Assembly (NCBI GenBank): GCA_005878685.1
Contig: VBLN01000147.1
Location: forward strand, 1-5,296
Direction: 5' to 3'
Source of the DNA: Deltaproteobacteria bacterium
GTDB taxonomy: Bacteria; Desulfobacterota; Binatia; UBA9968
Length of the DNA stretch: 5,296 nt
The notes under the pieces were generated by a model, which worked only from the letters and a program-made list of their open reading frames with translations, searched no databases and was not told the DNA's origin. Below are positions 1 through 5,296 of the stretch, piece after piece. The position numbers were made by a program, and so were the translations under genes. Numbering within the stretch: position 1 is the stretch's first letter; every line of letters starts with the position of its first letter.

Positions 1-2
1 CG

Positions 3-1346
3 ACGCCCTATTGGTACGCCGAAGAGATGCTGGCCGAAGAACGGGGAACGCTGGTGCCGTTCCGTGATCCGGCGGCGTTGGCCGATCAAGTGATCAACCT
101 GTTGGACAACGAGGCCAAGCGGCACGCGATGCGCAAGCGCGCCTATCTGTGTGGGCGGACGATGGTCTGGCCGCAGGTGGCACGACGCTACATGGAGAGT
201 TTTGAACGCGCCCGAGTCGAACGCCGCCATTACAGCCCGCCCGGCTTCACGGTCAAAGCGCTGGACAAACGTCCGGGAGAACTCCCCCCGCTAAAACTCG
301 ATCACTTACGCAACATGGCGGACGAGACCGGCATGCTGCAGCACGCCATTTTCACGGTGCCCAACTACCACGAGGGCTACAGCACCGACGACAACGCCCG
401 CGCACTGATGGTGAGCACTCTTCTAGAGGAACTCGGCAACGGCGAGGCATTGGAACTGGCCTCCCGTAATCTCGCCTTCGTCTGGTATGCCTTCAATGCT
501 GAGACCGGACGCTTTCGCAACTTTATGGATTACCAGCGTCGCTGGCTGGAAGATAGCGGCTCGGACGATTGCCACGGCCGCACGCTGTGCGCCTTGGGCA
601 CAGTGTTGGGCCGCTCGAACACGCCAGCCTTACACAGTATGGCCGGCTGGTTGTTTGAGCAGGCCCTGCCCGCCATTGTCGCCACGACCAGCCCGCGGGC
701 CTGGGCCTTCGCGCTCATCGGCATCCACGAATATCTACGGCGGTTTGCCGGTGACCGCGTGGCGAGCCAGGTCCGGGAGGAATTGGCCGGGCGGCTGCTG
801 GCGTTGTATCAAAGCCACCGCTCGGACCAATGGCGATGGTACGAAGAAGTGCTCACCTATTGCAACGCCGCGCTGCCTCATGCCTTGCTCATGTGCGGCC
901 AATCGATGCCGAATAAAGCCATGACCGAGGCCGGGCTGGAGTCGCTCAGTTGGCTGGCCGATCTGCAGCGCGCTGAAGAGGCCGGGGGTCATTTTGTCCC
1001 CATCGGATCCAACGGCTTTTATCAGCAGGGCGGTAAGCGCGCCCGGTTCGATCAACAGCCGGTGGAGGCTCAAGCCATGGTATCCGCCTGCCTCGAAGCC
1101 GCCCGGATCACCGGAGACAAGCGCTGGCGCAAGGAAGCCCGGCGCCCCTTCGAGTGGTTCCTCGGACGCAACGACCTGAACCTTTCCATCTACGACCCGA
1201 TGACAGGCGGTTGCCGAGACGGTCTGCATCCCGACCGCGCGAACGAGAATCAAGGCGCGGAGTCGACGCTGGCCTTTCTCCAGGCCTTGCTGGAGCTGCG
1301 CTTGGCTGAGAATGCACTCCAATCTCTGGAGGCGCGGTCTCAATGA
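3..1346 (+). CDS. GT4-like glycosyltransferase with C-terminal helical (toroid-like) domain, 5' partial
   Basis: The frame is open from the left edge (first whole codon at base 3), so the true start lies outside the window; 447 residues are visible. Residues 1 to about 75 look like the end of a GT-B fold, family 4 type, sugar transferase: an AEEMLA segment, then RGTLVPFRDPAALA and a terminal helix. From about residue 95 a second, mostly helical domain begins, with GYSTDDNARAL at about 125-135, HGRTLCALG, RAWAFALIG, a WRWYEEVLTYCNAALPHALL stretch, and ENQGAESTLAFLQALLEL near the end. This repeated W/A-rich helix pattern resembles six-hairpin (alpha/alpha-toroid) glycosidases. The nucleotide-sugar binding N-terminal domain is not visible, so donor and acceptor cannot be named. 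The stop overlaps the next gene's start (ATGA), indicating translational coupling with the GH130 gene. The protein is probably cytoplasmic. The architecture is well supported; the substrate is inference. Confidence 0.85.
   Translation, partial: TPYWYAEEMLAEERGTLVPFRDPAALADQVINLLDNEAKRHAMRKRAYLCGRTMVWPQVARRYMESFERARVERRHYSPPGFTVKALDKRPGELPPLKLDHLRNMADETGMLQHAIFTVPNYHEGYSTDDNARALMVSTLLEELGNGEALELASRNLAFVWYAFNAETGRFRNFMDYQRRWLEDSGSDDCHGRTLCALGTVLGRSNTPALHSMAGWLFEQALPAIVATTSPRAWAFALIGIHEYLRRFAGDRVASQVREELAGRLLALYQSHRSDQWRWYEEVLTYCNAALPHALLMCGQSMPNKAMTEAGLESLSWLADLQRAEEAGGHFVPIGSNGFYQQGGKRARFDQQPVEAQAMVSACLEAARITGDKRWRKEARRPFEWFLGRNDLNLSIYDPMTGGCRDGLHPDRANENQGAESTLAFLQALLELRLAENALQSLEARSQ
1328..1332 (+). 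promoter_or_regulatory. Ribosome binding site of the GH130 gene
   Basis: GGAGG lies inside the end of the glycosyltransferase coding region, 10 bases before ATG 1343. It fixes the GH130 start and supports coupled translation through the ATGA overlap. Confidence 0.6.
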
Positions 1347-2281
1347 GCAATCAACACCCCGAGCTCTTTCGCCGGCATAAGCGCAATCCCATCTTGACCG
1401 TGGCCGATTGGCCCTATCCGGCCAATAGCGTGTTTAACCCAGCCGCCACGCTGCTGCCGGATGGAACCACCCTGCTACTTTGCCGCGTGGAGGACCGTCG
1501 CGGCCATTCTCACCTTTGTGTTGCCCGTTCCGCCAACGGTGTGGATGGCTGGCAGATTCACCCCCAGCCCACCCTGTTGGCCGATCCCGAACATTTCCCA
1601 GAAGAAGTGTGGGGCATTGAAGACCCGCGCATCACCTACCTCACTGAATTAAGCAAGTATGTCATTGTCTATACCGCTTACTCGCGCGTCGGCCCCGGCG
1701 TGTCGCTCGCGCTCACGGAAGATTTCGACCACTTCGAGCGCTATGGGATGATCATGCCACCGGAAGATAAGGATGCGGCGCTGTTCCCTCATCGTATTGG
1801 CGGCCAGTGGGCTTTGATCCATCGTCCGGTCAGCGCTCCCGGCGCGCACATGTGGATGTCCTATTCGCCGGACCTGCGCCACTGGGGCAATCACAAGCTG
1901 ATTCTGGAAGCCCGGCATGGCGGGTAGTGGGATGCGAATAAAATCGATCTCTCGCCGCCGCCGATCGAAACCCCGCAGGGTTGGCTGGTGATTTACCACG
2001 GCGTGCGGCAGACAGCAGGCGGCTCCCTTTACCGGCTCGGACTAGCTCTGTTTGATTTGCACGCACCGGAGCGTTGCCTGAGACGCAGCAACGAGTGGAT
2101 ATTCGGCCCGGAAGAACCCTACGAGCGGCGCGGAGATGTGGACAACGTCGTCTTTCCTTGCGGCTACACCCTTGCCCCCGATGGTGACACCATCCATCTG
2201 TATTATGGCGCGGCGGATACGAGCATTGCCCTGGCCACGGGCAGTATTCGTACCATTCTAGAGTGGCTTGAACGAGACTGA
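1343..2281 (+). pseudogene. GH130 family mannoside phosphorylase/glycosidase, interrupted by an in-frame TAG
   Basis: The frame opens at ATG 1343, overlapping the upstream stop; GGAGG at 1328-1332 with a 10-base spacer supports this start. It reads 194 codons to TAG (1925-1927), then continues in the same frame for 117 more codons to TGA (2279-2281), directly followed by TAG. Read through, it would be 312 residues, a usual length for the family. GH130 hallmarks are N-terminal RRHKRNPIL, VFNPA, RVED at 48-51, GIEDPRI at 91-97 (D94 matches the family's catalytic acid) and DKDAALFPHRIGG at 142-154. After the stop come WDANKIDLSPPPIETPQGW and the YHGVR motif. GH130 enzymes phosphorolyse or hydrolyse beta-mannosides; the exact linkage cannot be told here. 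The stop falls where relatives tend to read GGWWD, so TGG to TAG is the simplest cause. The 194-residue product alone (1343-1927) lacks the last blades of the beta-propeller and should be inactive. A GTG at 1988 could restart a 97-residue tail, but it has no clear ribosome binding site. A sequencing error or true readthrough remains possible. Confidence 0.88.
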
Positions 2282-2323
2282 TAGAAAACCCGCGGCAACT
2301 ATCAACTAAGGAAAAGAGAGTTT

Positions 2324-2464
2324 ATGGGAAGGGAGACATTTAAGAAACGTCAGAAGGAAGCGGCTCGGAGAGAAAAGCAAAAGAAGAAGGCTGCCCGCCG
2401 GATGGAGCGAACGGACGAAAGGGCGATAGCCGAGAAGCAGGTTCAGAGGGAAATCGGCAGATAG
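2324..2464 (+). CDS. Small, highly basic hypothetical protein (46 residues)
   Basis: ATG 2324 to TAG 2462-2464 encodes 46 residues beginning MGRETFKKRQKEAARREKQK. It contains 18 Lys/Arg and 8 Asp/Glu, with no cysteine or tryptophan, and is predicted to be one long, charged helix. Short proteins with this opening (MGxETFxKRQKE...) recur in proteobacterial and related genomes as uncharacterised basic proteins; that is recall, not a search result. Purine-rich sequence upstream offers AAGGA (2308-2312, 11-base spacer) or GAGAG (2316-2320, 3-base spacer), so translation initiation is plausible but not ideal. It lies 42 bases after the GH130 stop and 37 before the next small gene, on the same strand. 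A nucleic-acid or ribosome-associated role would fit the charge but is only a guess. Confidence 0.6.
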   Translation: MGRETFKKRQKEAARREKQKKKAARRMERTDERAIAEKQVQREIGR

Positions 2465-2501
2465 CTGAATCTGTTTCTGAGCCCGAGCCAAAGACCCAAA
2501 G

Positions 2502-2729
2502 ATGAAAAACAGCATTTCATACAAAAACTGTCTCATTCGTGGCGAATCATTTCAGCGAGAGAAAAATGGAACCTGGGTTCCTCAATATACCTTGACGCGT
2601 CACGAGACCGGAGGTCAGGAAAACGATTTTCCATCCTATCAATATCAATTCAGTGAAGCTTTCCCGACTGAAAGTGAAGCCGACGAGTATGCCCTGCAAA
2701 GAGCAAAGGAGTGGGTTGATAGGAACTGA
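2502..2729 (+). CDS. Conserved-looking hypothetical protein (75 residues)
   Basis: ATG 2502 to TGA 2729 gives 75 residues. The protein is soluble and polar, without signal peptide or membrane segment. Visible stretches are IRGESFQREKNGTWVPQYTL near residues 12-31, a central region rich in Tyr/Phe/Gln (DFPSYQYQFSEAF), and a helical end SEADEYALQRAKEWVDRN. The pattern of beta strands followed by one C-terminal helix resembles small uncharacterised proteins in which a tryptophan-rich strand pair precedes an 'A...A.EWID' helix. I cannot name a family. No strong Shine-Dalgarno sequence precedes ATG 2502, but no better start is available in frame. Its GC content (about 43% in one sampled line) is well below that of the upstream sugar genes. 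Function unknown. Confidence 0.6.
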   Translation: MKNSISYKNCLIRGESFQREKNGTWVPQYTLTRHETGGQENDFPSYQYQFSEAFPTESEADEYALQRAKEWVDRN

Positions 2730-2749
2730 AAAGAGATACGTCAATATCT

Positions 2750-2755
2750 GGGAGG
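2750..2755 (+). promoter_or_regulatory. Ribosome binding site for the 93-residue protein
   Basis: GGGAGG ends 5 bases before GTG 2761. It decides the start of the downstream gene: the longer in-frame reading from 2653 would overlap the 75-residue gene by about 77 bases and has no comparable site. Confidence 0.6.
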
Positions 2756-2760
2756 TAACA

Positions 2761-3042
2761 GTGAAAGTCAATTATCTCGAGAGAGAAGTGCCCCCGCTTG
2801 GCTTCTTGGTGCAAGATTTCTTGAGCGGCGTTGCGGAGGTGGTGAAAGAGGGCCTCACAAGAGCTCATGTTCATCAGGACAAGGTCAGCTACTGGCAGCT
2901 CATCTTGTTGCAGAGCAAAGCGAACGGCTGTTCCTACCATGGCGAAGATCTTCCCCAGGTCCGTTGGGAGTGGCCCAAGAACACCTGGTTTCAGGAACGA
3001 CTGAGTCATCGTCTCAAAGATCCCGAATTTGCGGTACAGTGA
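2761..3042 (+). CDS. Hypothetical protein with GTG start (93 residues)
   Basis: GTG 2761 to TGA 3040-3042 encodes 93 residues. The start was chosen because GGGAGG sits 5 bases upstream; an in-frame start at 2653 is possible but overlaps the previous gene. The protein opens MKVNYLEREVPPLGF, carries an amphipathic helix (QDFLSGVAEVVKEGL), then HVHQDKVSYWQLILLQ, and ends with a tryptophan-rich segment (VRWEWPKNTWFQERL). There is no signal peptide, no convincing membrane helix and a single cysteine. I do not recognise a family. It follows the 75-residue gene by 31 bases on the same strand and is followed by another strong ribosome binding site, so it looks like part of a short operon. The opposite strand also carries a long open frame here (3201 to 2650), codon-aligned with this one; it lacks a ribosome binding site and I treat it as a shadow. 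Confidence 0.5.
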   Translation: MKVNYLEREVPPLGFLVQDFLSGVAEVVKEGLTRAHVHQDKVSYWQLILLQSKANGCSYHGEDLPQVRWEWPKNTWFQERLSHRLKDPEFAVQ

Positions 3043-3049
3043 GGGAGGA
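3043..3049 (+). promoter_or_regulatory. Strong ribosome binding site with little gene behind it
   Basis: GGGAGGA begins at the base after the stop of the 93-residue gene and sits 7 bases before ATG 3057, which is near-ideal spacing. The ORF it serves ends after 15 codons, suggesting that a downstream gene has been cut off. Confidence 0.5.
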
Positions 3050-3056
3050 ACTAAAC

Positions 3057-3104
3057 ATGTCCGCGATGAGCGTCGCACCGGGTAGCAGGACCAAACTTTA
3101 CTGA
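3057..3104 (+). pseudogene. 15-codon ORF, probable 5' stub of a truncated gene
   Basis: ATG 3057 with a near-perfect Shine-Dalgarno sequence reads MSAMSVAPGSRTKLY and stops at TGA 3102-3104. The quality of the initiation site is out of proportion to the length of the product. Its end coincides with the point (about 3098) where the slipin-like frame on the opposite strand ends. The simplest reading is that the first codons of a gene in the small-gene operon were joined to foreign sequence by a rearrangement. A genuine micropeptide is the alternative. Confidence 0.3.
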
Positions 3105-3307
3105 GGAGATGGGACGGGACGACGAAAGGAGACGAGTCGCCCCAAACGAAATGCCACTCCTCTTTCGTATTCTTTGAATATTTTGACACCGCTCGGGCCA
3201 ATTGCCAGAGCGATGGCCAGAAAAATATTAATTGAGTTAAACAAACTGTTGCCTTCGAAACCTTGCGCTTTCCGACCGACTGGTTGGGCGAAGGGATCTT
3301 TTAGCAC
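3098..3307 (-). pseudogene. Truncated slipin (SPFH/stomatin-like) N-terminal remnant
   Basis: On the minus strand, from about 3244 (a TTG that could be the old start) down to about 3116, the frame reads a short hydrophobic segment INIFLAIALAI followed by IFKEYERGVAFRLGRLVSF. This is the N-terminal membrane anchor and first strand of slipins, membrane proteins of the SPFH family usually about 250 residues long. It then reads FRRPVPSPQ and stops at TAA 3098-3100, so over 80% of the family length is missing. The membrane segment also looks about 6-8 residues short between ALAI and GVKIF. The frame stays open upstream to 3397 (RREFLQETALNGEITQEEL and so on); that part is not slipin-like and I cannot identify it. 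Another open-frame start at GTG 3307 has no ribosome binding site. The remnant lies downstream of, and on the same strand as, the phosphate transporter gene. It is almost certainly non-functional. Confidence 0.55.
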
Positions 3308-3424
3308 TCGGTTAAGAAATACAAGCTCTTCTTGCGTTATCTCTCCATTGAGTGCGGTCTCCTGAAGAAACTCTCTGCGACCGGGCTCTTCTCCGTTTCA
3401 AATTAAAAGGGGCAATTAGCCGAT

Positions 3425-4417
3425 TTAATTCTTGATCCATATGATCAGCCAATAGGTTAGAGCGGAAATAGCGGCAGAGGCGGGAATTGTGAAGACCCAG
3501 GCCTGGATCATACGACCGGCCAAGCCCCACCGGACCGCTCTAAAGCTCTTGAGGGAACCGATTCCCACGATAGATCCTGCAATGGTGTGGGTGGTGCTCA
3601 CGGGGATACCCAGCGCGCCAGTAATAAATAGCATTACTGCCCCACCCGTTTCGGCGCAAAAACCATCCACCGGTCTCAGTTTGATGATCCCCTCACCCAT
3701 GGTTTTTACGATTCTCCACCCGCCAAAAAGAGTTCCCAAACCCATAGCCGCATGGCAGGAAATAACAACCCAGAGGGGCACATAGAACATGGGTCCTAGC
3801 ATACCGGCCGAAAAAAGAAGGACCGAAATCACTCCCATCGTCTTCTGAGCATCGTTTCCCCCATGCCCCAGGCTATACAGGGCCGCGGAAAGAAGCTGAC
3901 CTCTTCTAAATAAGAACCCTACTCGGCCAGGAGACCAGTTTCGAAATGTCCAGTAAACGATTATTCCTAGCATGAATCCGAGGACCAATCCCAAAATGGG
4001 AGCTAAAACAATAAAGACCACCGTTATGATGATGCCATTCCATATCAGTGCTTGAGTGCCTATCTTCACTAGGGCTGACCCGATAAAGCCTCCGATTAGG
4101 GCGTGCGAGGAGCTTGTTGGCAAGGCCCAATACCAGGTGATCAAGTTCCATAGGCAAGCTCCGATAAGGGTGGCGGCTATAGTTGCGTGATCAACAATAG
4201 CAGGATCTATAATCCCTTTCCCTATCGTGTTAGCTACGTTAAGTTTAAAGACCAAGAAAGCGATGAAGTTGAAGAAGGCCGCCCAAATGACTGCTAAGCG
4301 GGGCGAAAGCACCCGGGTAGAAACTATTGTTGAAATGGAATTGGCAGCGTCATGAAAGCCGTTAAGGAAGTCGAACGCCAGCGCTAGAGCGATAAGGAGG
4401 ACAAGGCTTAAGTCCAT
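3425..4417 (-). CDS. pit: PiT-family low-affinity inorganic phosphate transporter
   Basis: A complete 330-residue membrane protein, ATG at 4417-4415 and TAA at 3427-3425. It has about ten hydrophobic segments and the two inverted PiT signature repeats: GFHDAANSIST at 20-30 and HGGNDAQKTMG at 185-195, each with the Asp and Asn typical of the family. Paired loop motifs LPTSSSHALIGG (99-110) and IPVSTTHTIAGSI (271-283) and the segment LRPVDGFCAETGGA (247-260) are also family hallmarks. PiT proteins carry metal-phosphate or phosphate with protons or sodium across the inner membrane. The length is normal for the shorter bacterial members. No strong Shine-Dalgarno sequence is seen before the ATG. 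It is the only intact minus-strand gene here and lacks the DUF47/PhoU-like partner gene that often sits beside pit genes, at least within the window. Its lower GC content (one line at its 5' end about 38%, others 50-58%) differs from the flanks and hints at separate origin. Confidence 0.93.
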   Translation of the reverse strand: MDLSLVLLIALALAFDFLNGFHDAANSISTIVSTRVLSPRLAVIWAAFFNFIAFLVFKLNVANTIGKGIIDPAIVDHATIAATLIGACLWNLITWYWALPTSSSHALIGGFIGSALVKIGTQALIWNGIIITVVFIVLAPILGLVLGFMLGIIVYWTFRNWSPGRVGFLFRRGQLLSAALYSLGHGGNDAQKTMGVISVLLFSAGMLGPMFYVPLWVVISCHAAMGLGTLFGGWRIVKTMGEGIIKLRPVDGFCAETGGAVMLFITGALGIPVSTTHTIAGSIVGIGSLKSFRAVRWGLAGRMIQAWVFTIPASAAISALTYWLIIWIKN

Positions 4418-4530
4418 TTTTACTTAACTGCATGGAGGTTGCACTCGCCTCCTGCCTTTACCGGCCTCGGATCAAGCAGACTCCTCCACCCTGGTTGCCC
4501 TTCGGTTCAAATCCTTATCGAACAGGATAG

Positions 4531-4917
4531 CCACAATCTCTTCTCTTTGAACGCTCCGAAAAGGAGGATTTCTATCACAAGCTGCAGCAGAAGCAAGCGG
4601 CCGTTATTCCGCAGCAACGACTAATTTTTCCCGGTCTCCAGTTCCAGCGCGGGGCGGTGTTACCCGATGAACGGGCGATGGTAAAGGCGCTTTTCTCAAT
4701 ATGGGGAGTTGTTGGCATTGCTGCTTCCTTGTGTACTTTGTTGCACGAGAATATATATCACGAATAACGCAAAGATTATGTCGAGGTGGGTCACAAGATA
4801 GCGGTCAGCGGACAGTTCCTATCAAAGGATTCCCTGCGGTACCAGCAGCTAATGGAATTCGCTCCCGTGGAATTCCGTGTGAGATTCCGATCTGCGCTAA
4901 ATTGCAACACAAGTTAA
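4531..4917 (+). pseudogene. Unidentified decayed coding frame interrupted by TAA
   Basis: One + frame runs from just after TAG 4528-4530 to TAA 4915-4917 with a single internal TAA at 4765-4767. Before the stop it reads protein-like sequence: FERSEKEDFYHKLQQKQAAV, then a hydrophobic stretch ALFSIWGVVGIAASLCTLL that could span a membrane. After the stop it continues YVEVGHKIAVSGQFLSKDSL and MEFAPVEFRVRF. No ATG exists near the beginning (the first in-frame ATG is at 4678) and no ribosome binding site is seen. I cannot assign a family. It may be a remnant of a gene whose 5' end was lost, or a chance open frame; the balanced amino-acid composition slightly favours a remnant. It ends 13 bases before rlmL on the same strand. 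Confidence 0.25.
4729..4757 (+). promoter_or_regulatory. Weak sigma-70-like promoter candidate upstream of rlmL
   Basis: TTGTGT (4729-4734), a 17-base spacer and TATATA (4752-4757) match 3 of 6 and 4 of 6 consensus positions. The spacing is good and the -10 region is locally AT-rich, but the hexamers are weak and lie inside the interrupted frame. It would give a leader of about 165 bases for rlmL. Confidence 0.2.
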
Positions 4918-4930
4918 CGCTTGTTTTCCA

Positions 4931-5296
4931 ATGGAAAAATTTTTTGCCACTTGCCCTCGCGGCCTGGAACAGCTCCTGGCAAAGGAGCTGCAACAACTAG
5001 AAGGGGAAAATATTCATGCCGTAGGGGGCGGGGTCGAGTTCAGCGGTCATTTCCCGCTCTGTTACCAAGCCAATCTGGAAAGCCGCATCGCGAGCCGCGT
5101 TCTGTGGCGGGTGGCAGCGGACCACTACCGCGACGAGGACGATATTTACCGCACCGCTTACGCGCTGCCATGGAACGACTGGTTTGAGCCGGCTCTCACC
5201 ATACGGGTCGACGTCACGGCCACCAGGAGTCCGCTCACGAGTCTCAATTTTGTCACCCTCAAAATCAAGGATGCGGTGTGCGATAAAATCCGCCGG
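4931..5296 (+). CDS. rlmL: 23S rRNA (guanine-N2) methyltransferase RlmL, 3' partial
   Basis: ATG 4931 opens a frame that runs off the right edge; 122 residues are visible. The start matches the family N-terminus: MEKFFATCPRGLEQLLAKEL corresponds to the FxxxxRGLExLLxxEL opening of RlmL. GGGVEFSG (32-39), SRIASRVLWR (51-60), IRVDVTATRSPL (91-102) and KIKDAVCDKIR (111-121) follow, covering the ferredoxin-like region and THUMP RNA-binding domain. RlmL uses S-adenosylmethionine to methylate a guanine of 23S rRNA (G2445 in E. coli) in the cytoplasm. The catalytic Rossmann domain with its NPPY-type motif would lie beyond the window and cannot be checked; nor can one tell whether an RlmK domain is fused. 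No Shine-Dalgarno sequence is apparent before the ATG. The wording of the THUMP region is closest, from memory, to betaproteobacterial proteins. Confidence 0.9.
   Translation, partial: MEKFFATCPRGLEQLLAKELQQLEGENIHAVGGGVEFSGHFPLCYQANLESRIASRVLWRVAADHYRDEDDIYRTAYALPWNDWFEPALTIRVDVTATRSPLTSLNFVTLKIKDAVCDKIRR

Larger units (their letters stand above)
4418..4930. other. Stretch without a confident intact gene
   Basis: Between the divergent starts of the phosphate transporter and rlmL there is no convincing complete gene. It holds an interrupted + strand open frame (4531-4917, listed separately). It also holds a short minus-strand open frame ending at TGA 4474-4472, whose last residues read VQREEIVAILFDKDLNRRAT and so on; this is protein-like but unidentified and has no clear start. 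No tRNA, terminator or insertion-sequence end was found. Promoters for pit and rlmL should lie here. Confidence 0.5.

Noticed and set aside
735..1343. 202-codon minus-strand open frame inside the glycosyltransferase gene
   Set aside because: It is antisense to a clearly recognisable coding region in GC-rich DNA, where such open frames are expected.
3109..3177. 22-codon ORF starting ATG directly after GAGGAG
   Set aside because: The purine run touches the ATG, so spacing is unsuitable, and the ORF is antisense to the slipin remnant.
3366..3400. GAAAC...GTTTC inverted repeat between the pit stop and the slipin remnant
   Set aside because: A 5-base stem around a loop of more than 20 bases, with no T run placed correctly; not a convincing terminator.
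4504..4514. GGTTCAAATCC, resembling a tRNA T-arm
   Set aside because: The bases on either side of the TTCAAAT loop do not pair into a 5-base stem, and no acceptor stem, anticodon arm or D-arm fits around it.
4439..4624. 61-codon + strand open frame starting near the pit start
   Set aside because: Composition is rich in Ser/Pro/Arg without motifs, it has no ribosome binding site, and it conflicts with the more protein-like overlapping frame.
4602..4630. Possible hairpin CGTT...AACG followed by a T run
   Set aside because: The stem is only 4 base pairs with a 10-base loop, too weak for a rho-independent terminator, and no intact gene ends there.
4853..4875. Direct repeat TGGAATTC twice, 15 bases apart, before rlmL
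   Set aside because: Only two short copies; it can be explained by the MEFAPVEF repeat in the interrupted frame, and nothing marks it as an operator.

Overview
The window looks like a bacterial chromosome segment, probably from a proteobacterium. The partial RlmL-type methyltransferase at the right edge reads most like betaproteobacterial homologues; that assignment is from recalled family resemblance, not a search. It has two GC-rich flanks (sampled lines about 65-70% GC) carrying well-formed conserved genes. Between them, at roughly 2282-4930, lies a lower-GC segment (sampled lines about 38-58%) holding small genes, gene remnants and one transporter on the opposite strand.

Left flank (1-2281, + strand). 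The first gene is the 3' part of a retaining-type (GT4-like) glycosyltransferase whose C-terminal half is a long helical domain resembling alpha/alpha-toroid glycosidases. It overlaps by ATGA a GH130 gene (mannoside phosphorylase/mannosidase family). The pair suggests synthesis or turnover of a mannose-containing oligosaccharide. The GH130 gene is broken by one in-frame TAG at 1925-1927. The same frame then runs on to a normal C-terminus at 2281, so this is a single nonsense change, a base error, or a readthrough site.

Middle segment (2282-4930). Three small + strand genes follow: a very basic 46-residue protein (2324-2464), a 75-residue protein (2502-2729) and a 93-residue protein with a GTG start and a strong ribosome binding site (2761-3042). 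A second near-perfect ribosome binding site then leads into an ORF of only 15 codons (3057-3104). That ORF stops where a truncated slipin (SPFH/stomatin family) N-terminus begins on the opposite strand (3098-3244), suggesting a rearrangement junction. A complete PiT-family inorganic phosphate transporter lies on the minus strand (3425-4417). The next 500 bases hold no confident intact gene, only an open + frame (4531-4917) interrupted by a TAA.

Right flank (4931-5296, + strand). This is the first 122 codons of rlmL, encoding the THUMP-containing N-terminus of a 23S rRNA guanine-N2 methyltransferase, running off the window.

I see no CRISPR array, rRNA, tRNA, transposase or convincing rho-independent terminator. 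The most notable features are the stop-interrupted GH130 gene and the apparent scrap-yard of remnants between two conserved blocks. I do not find convincing evidence for a new defence or mobile system.
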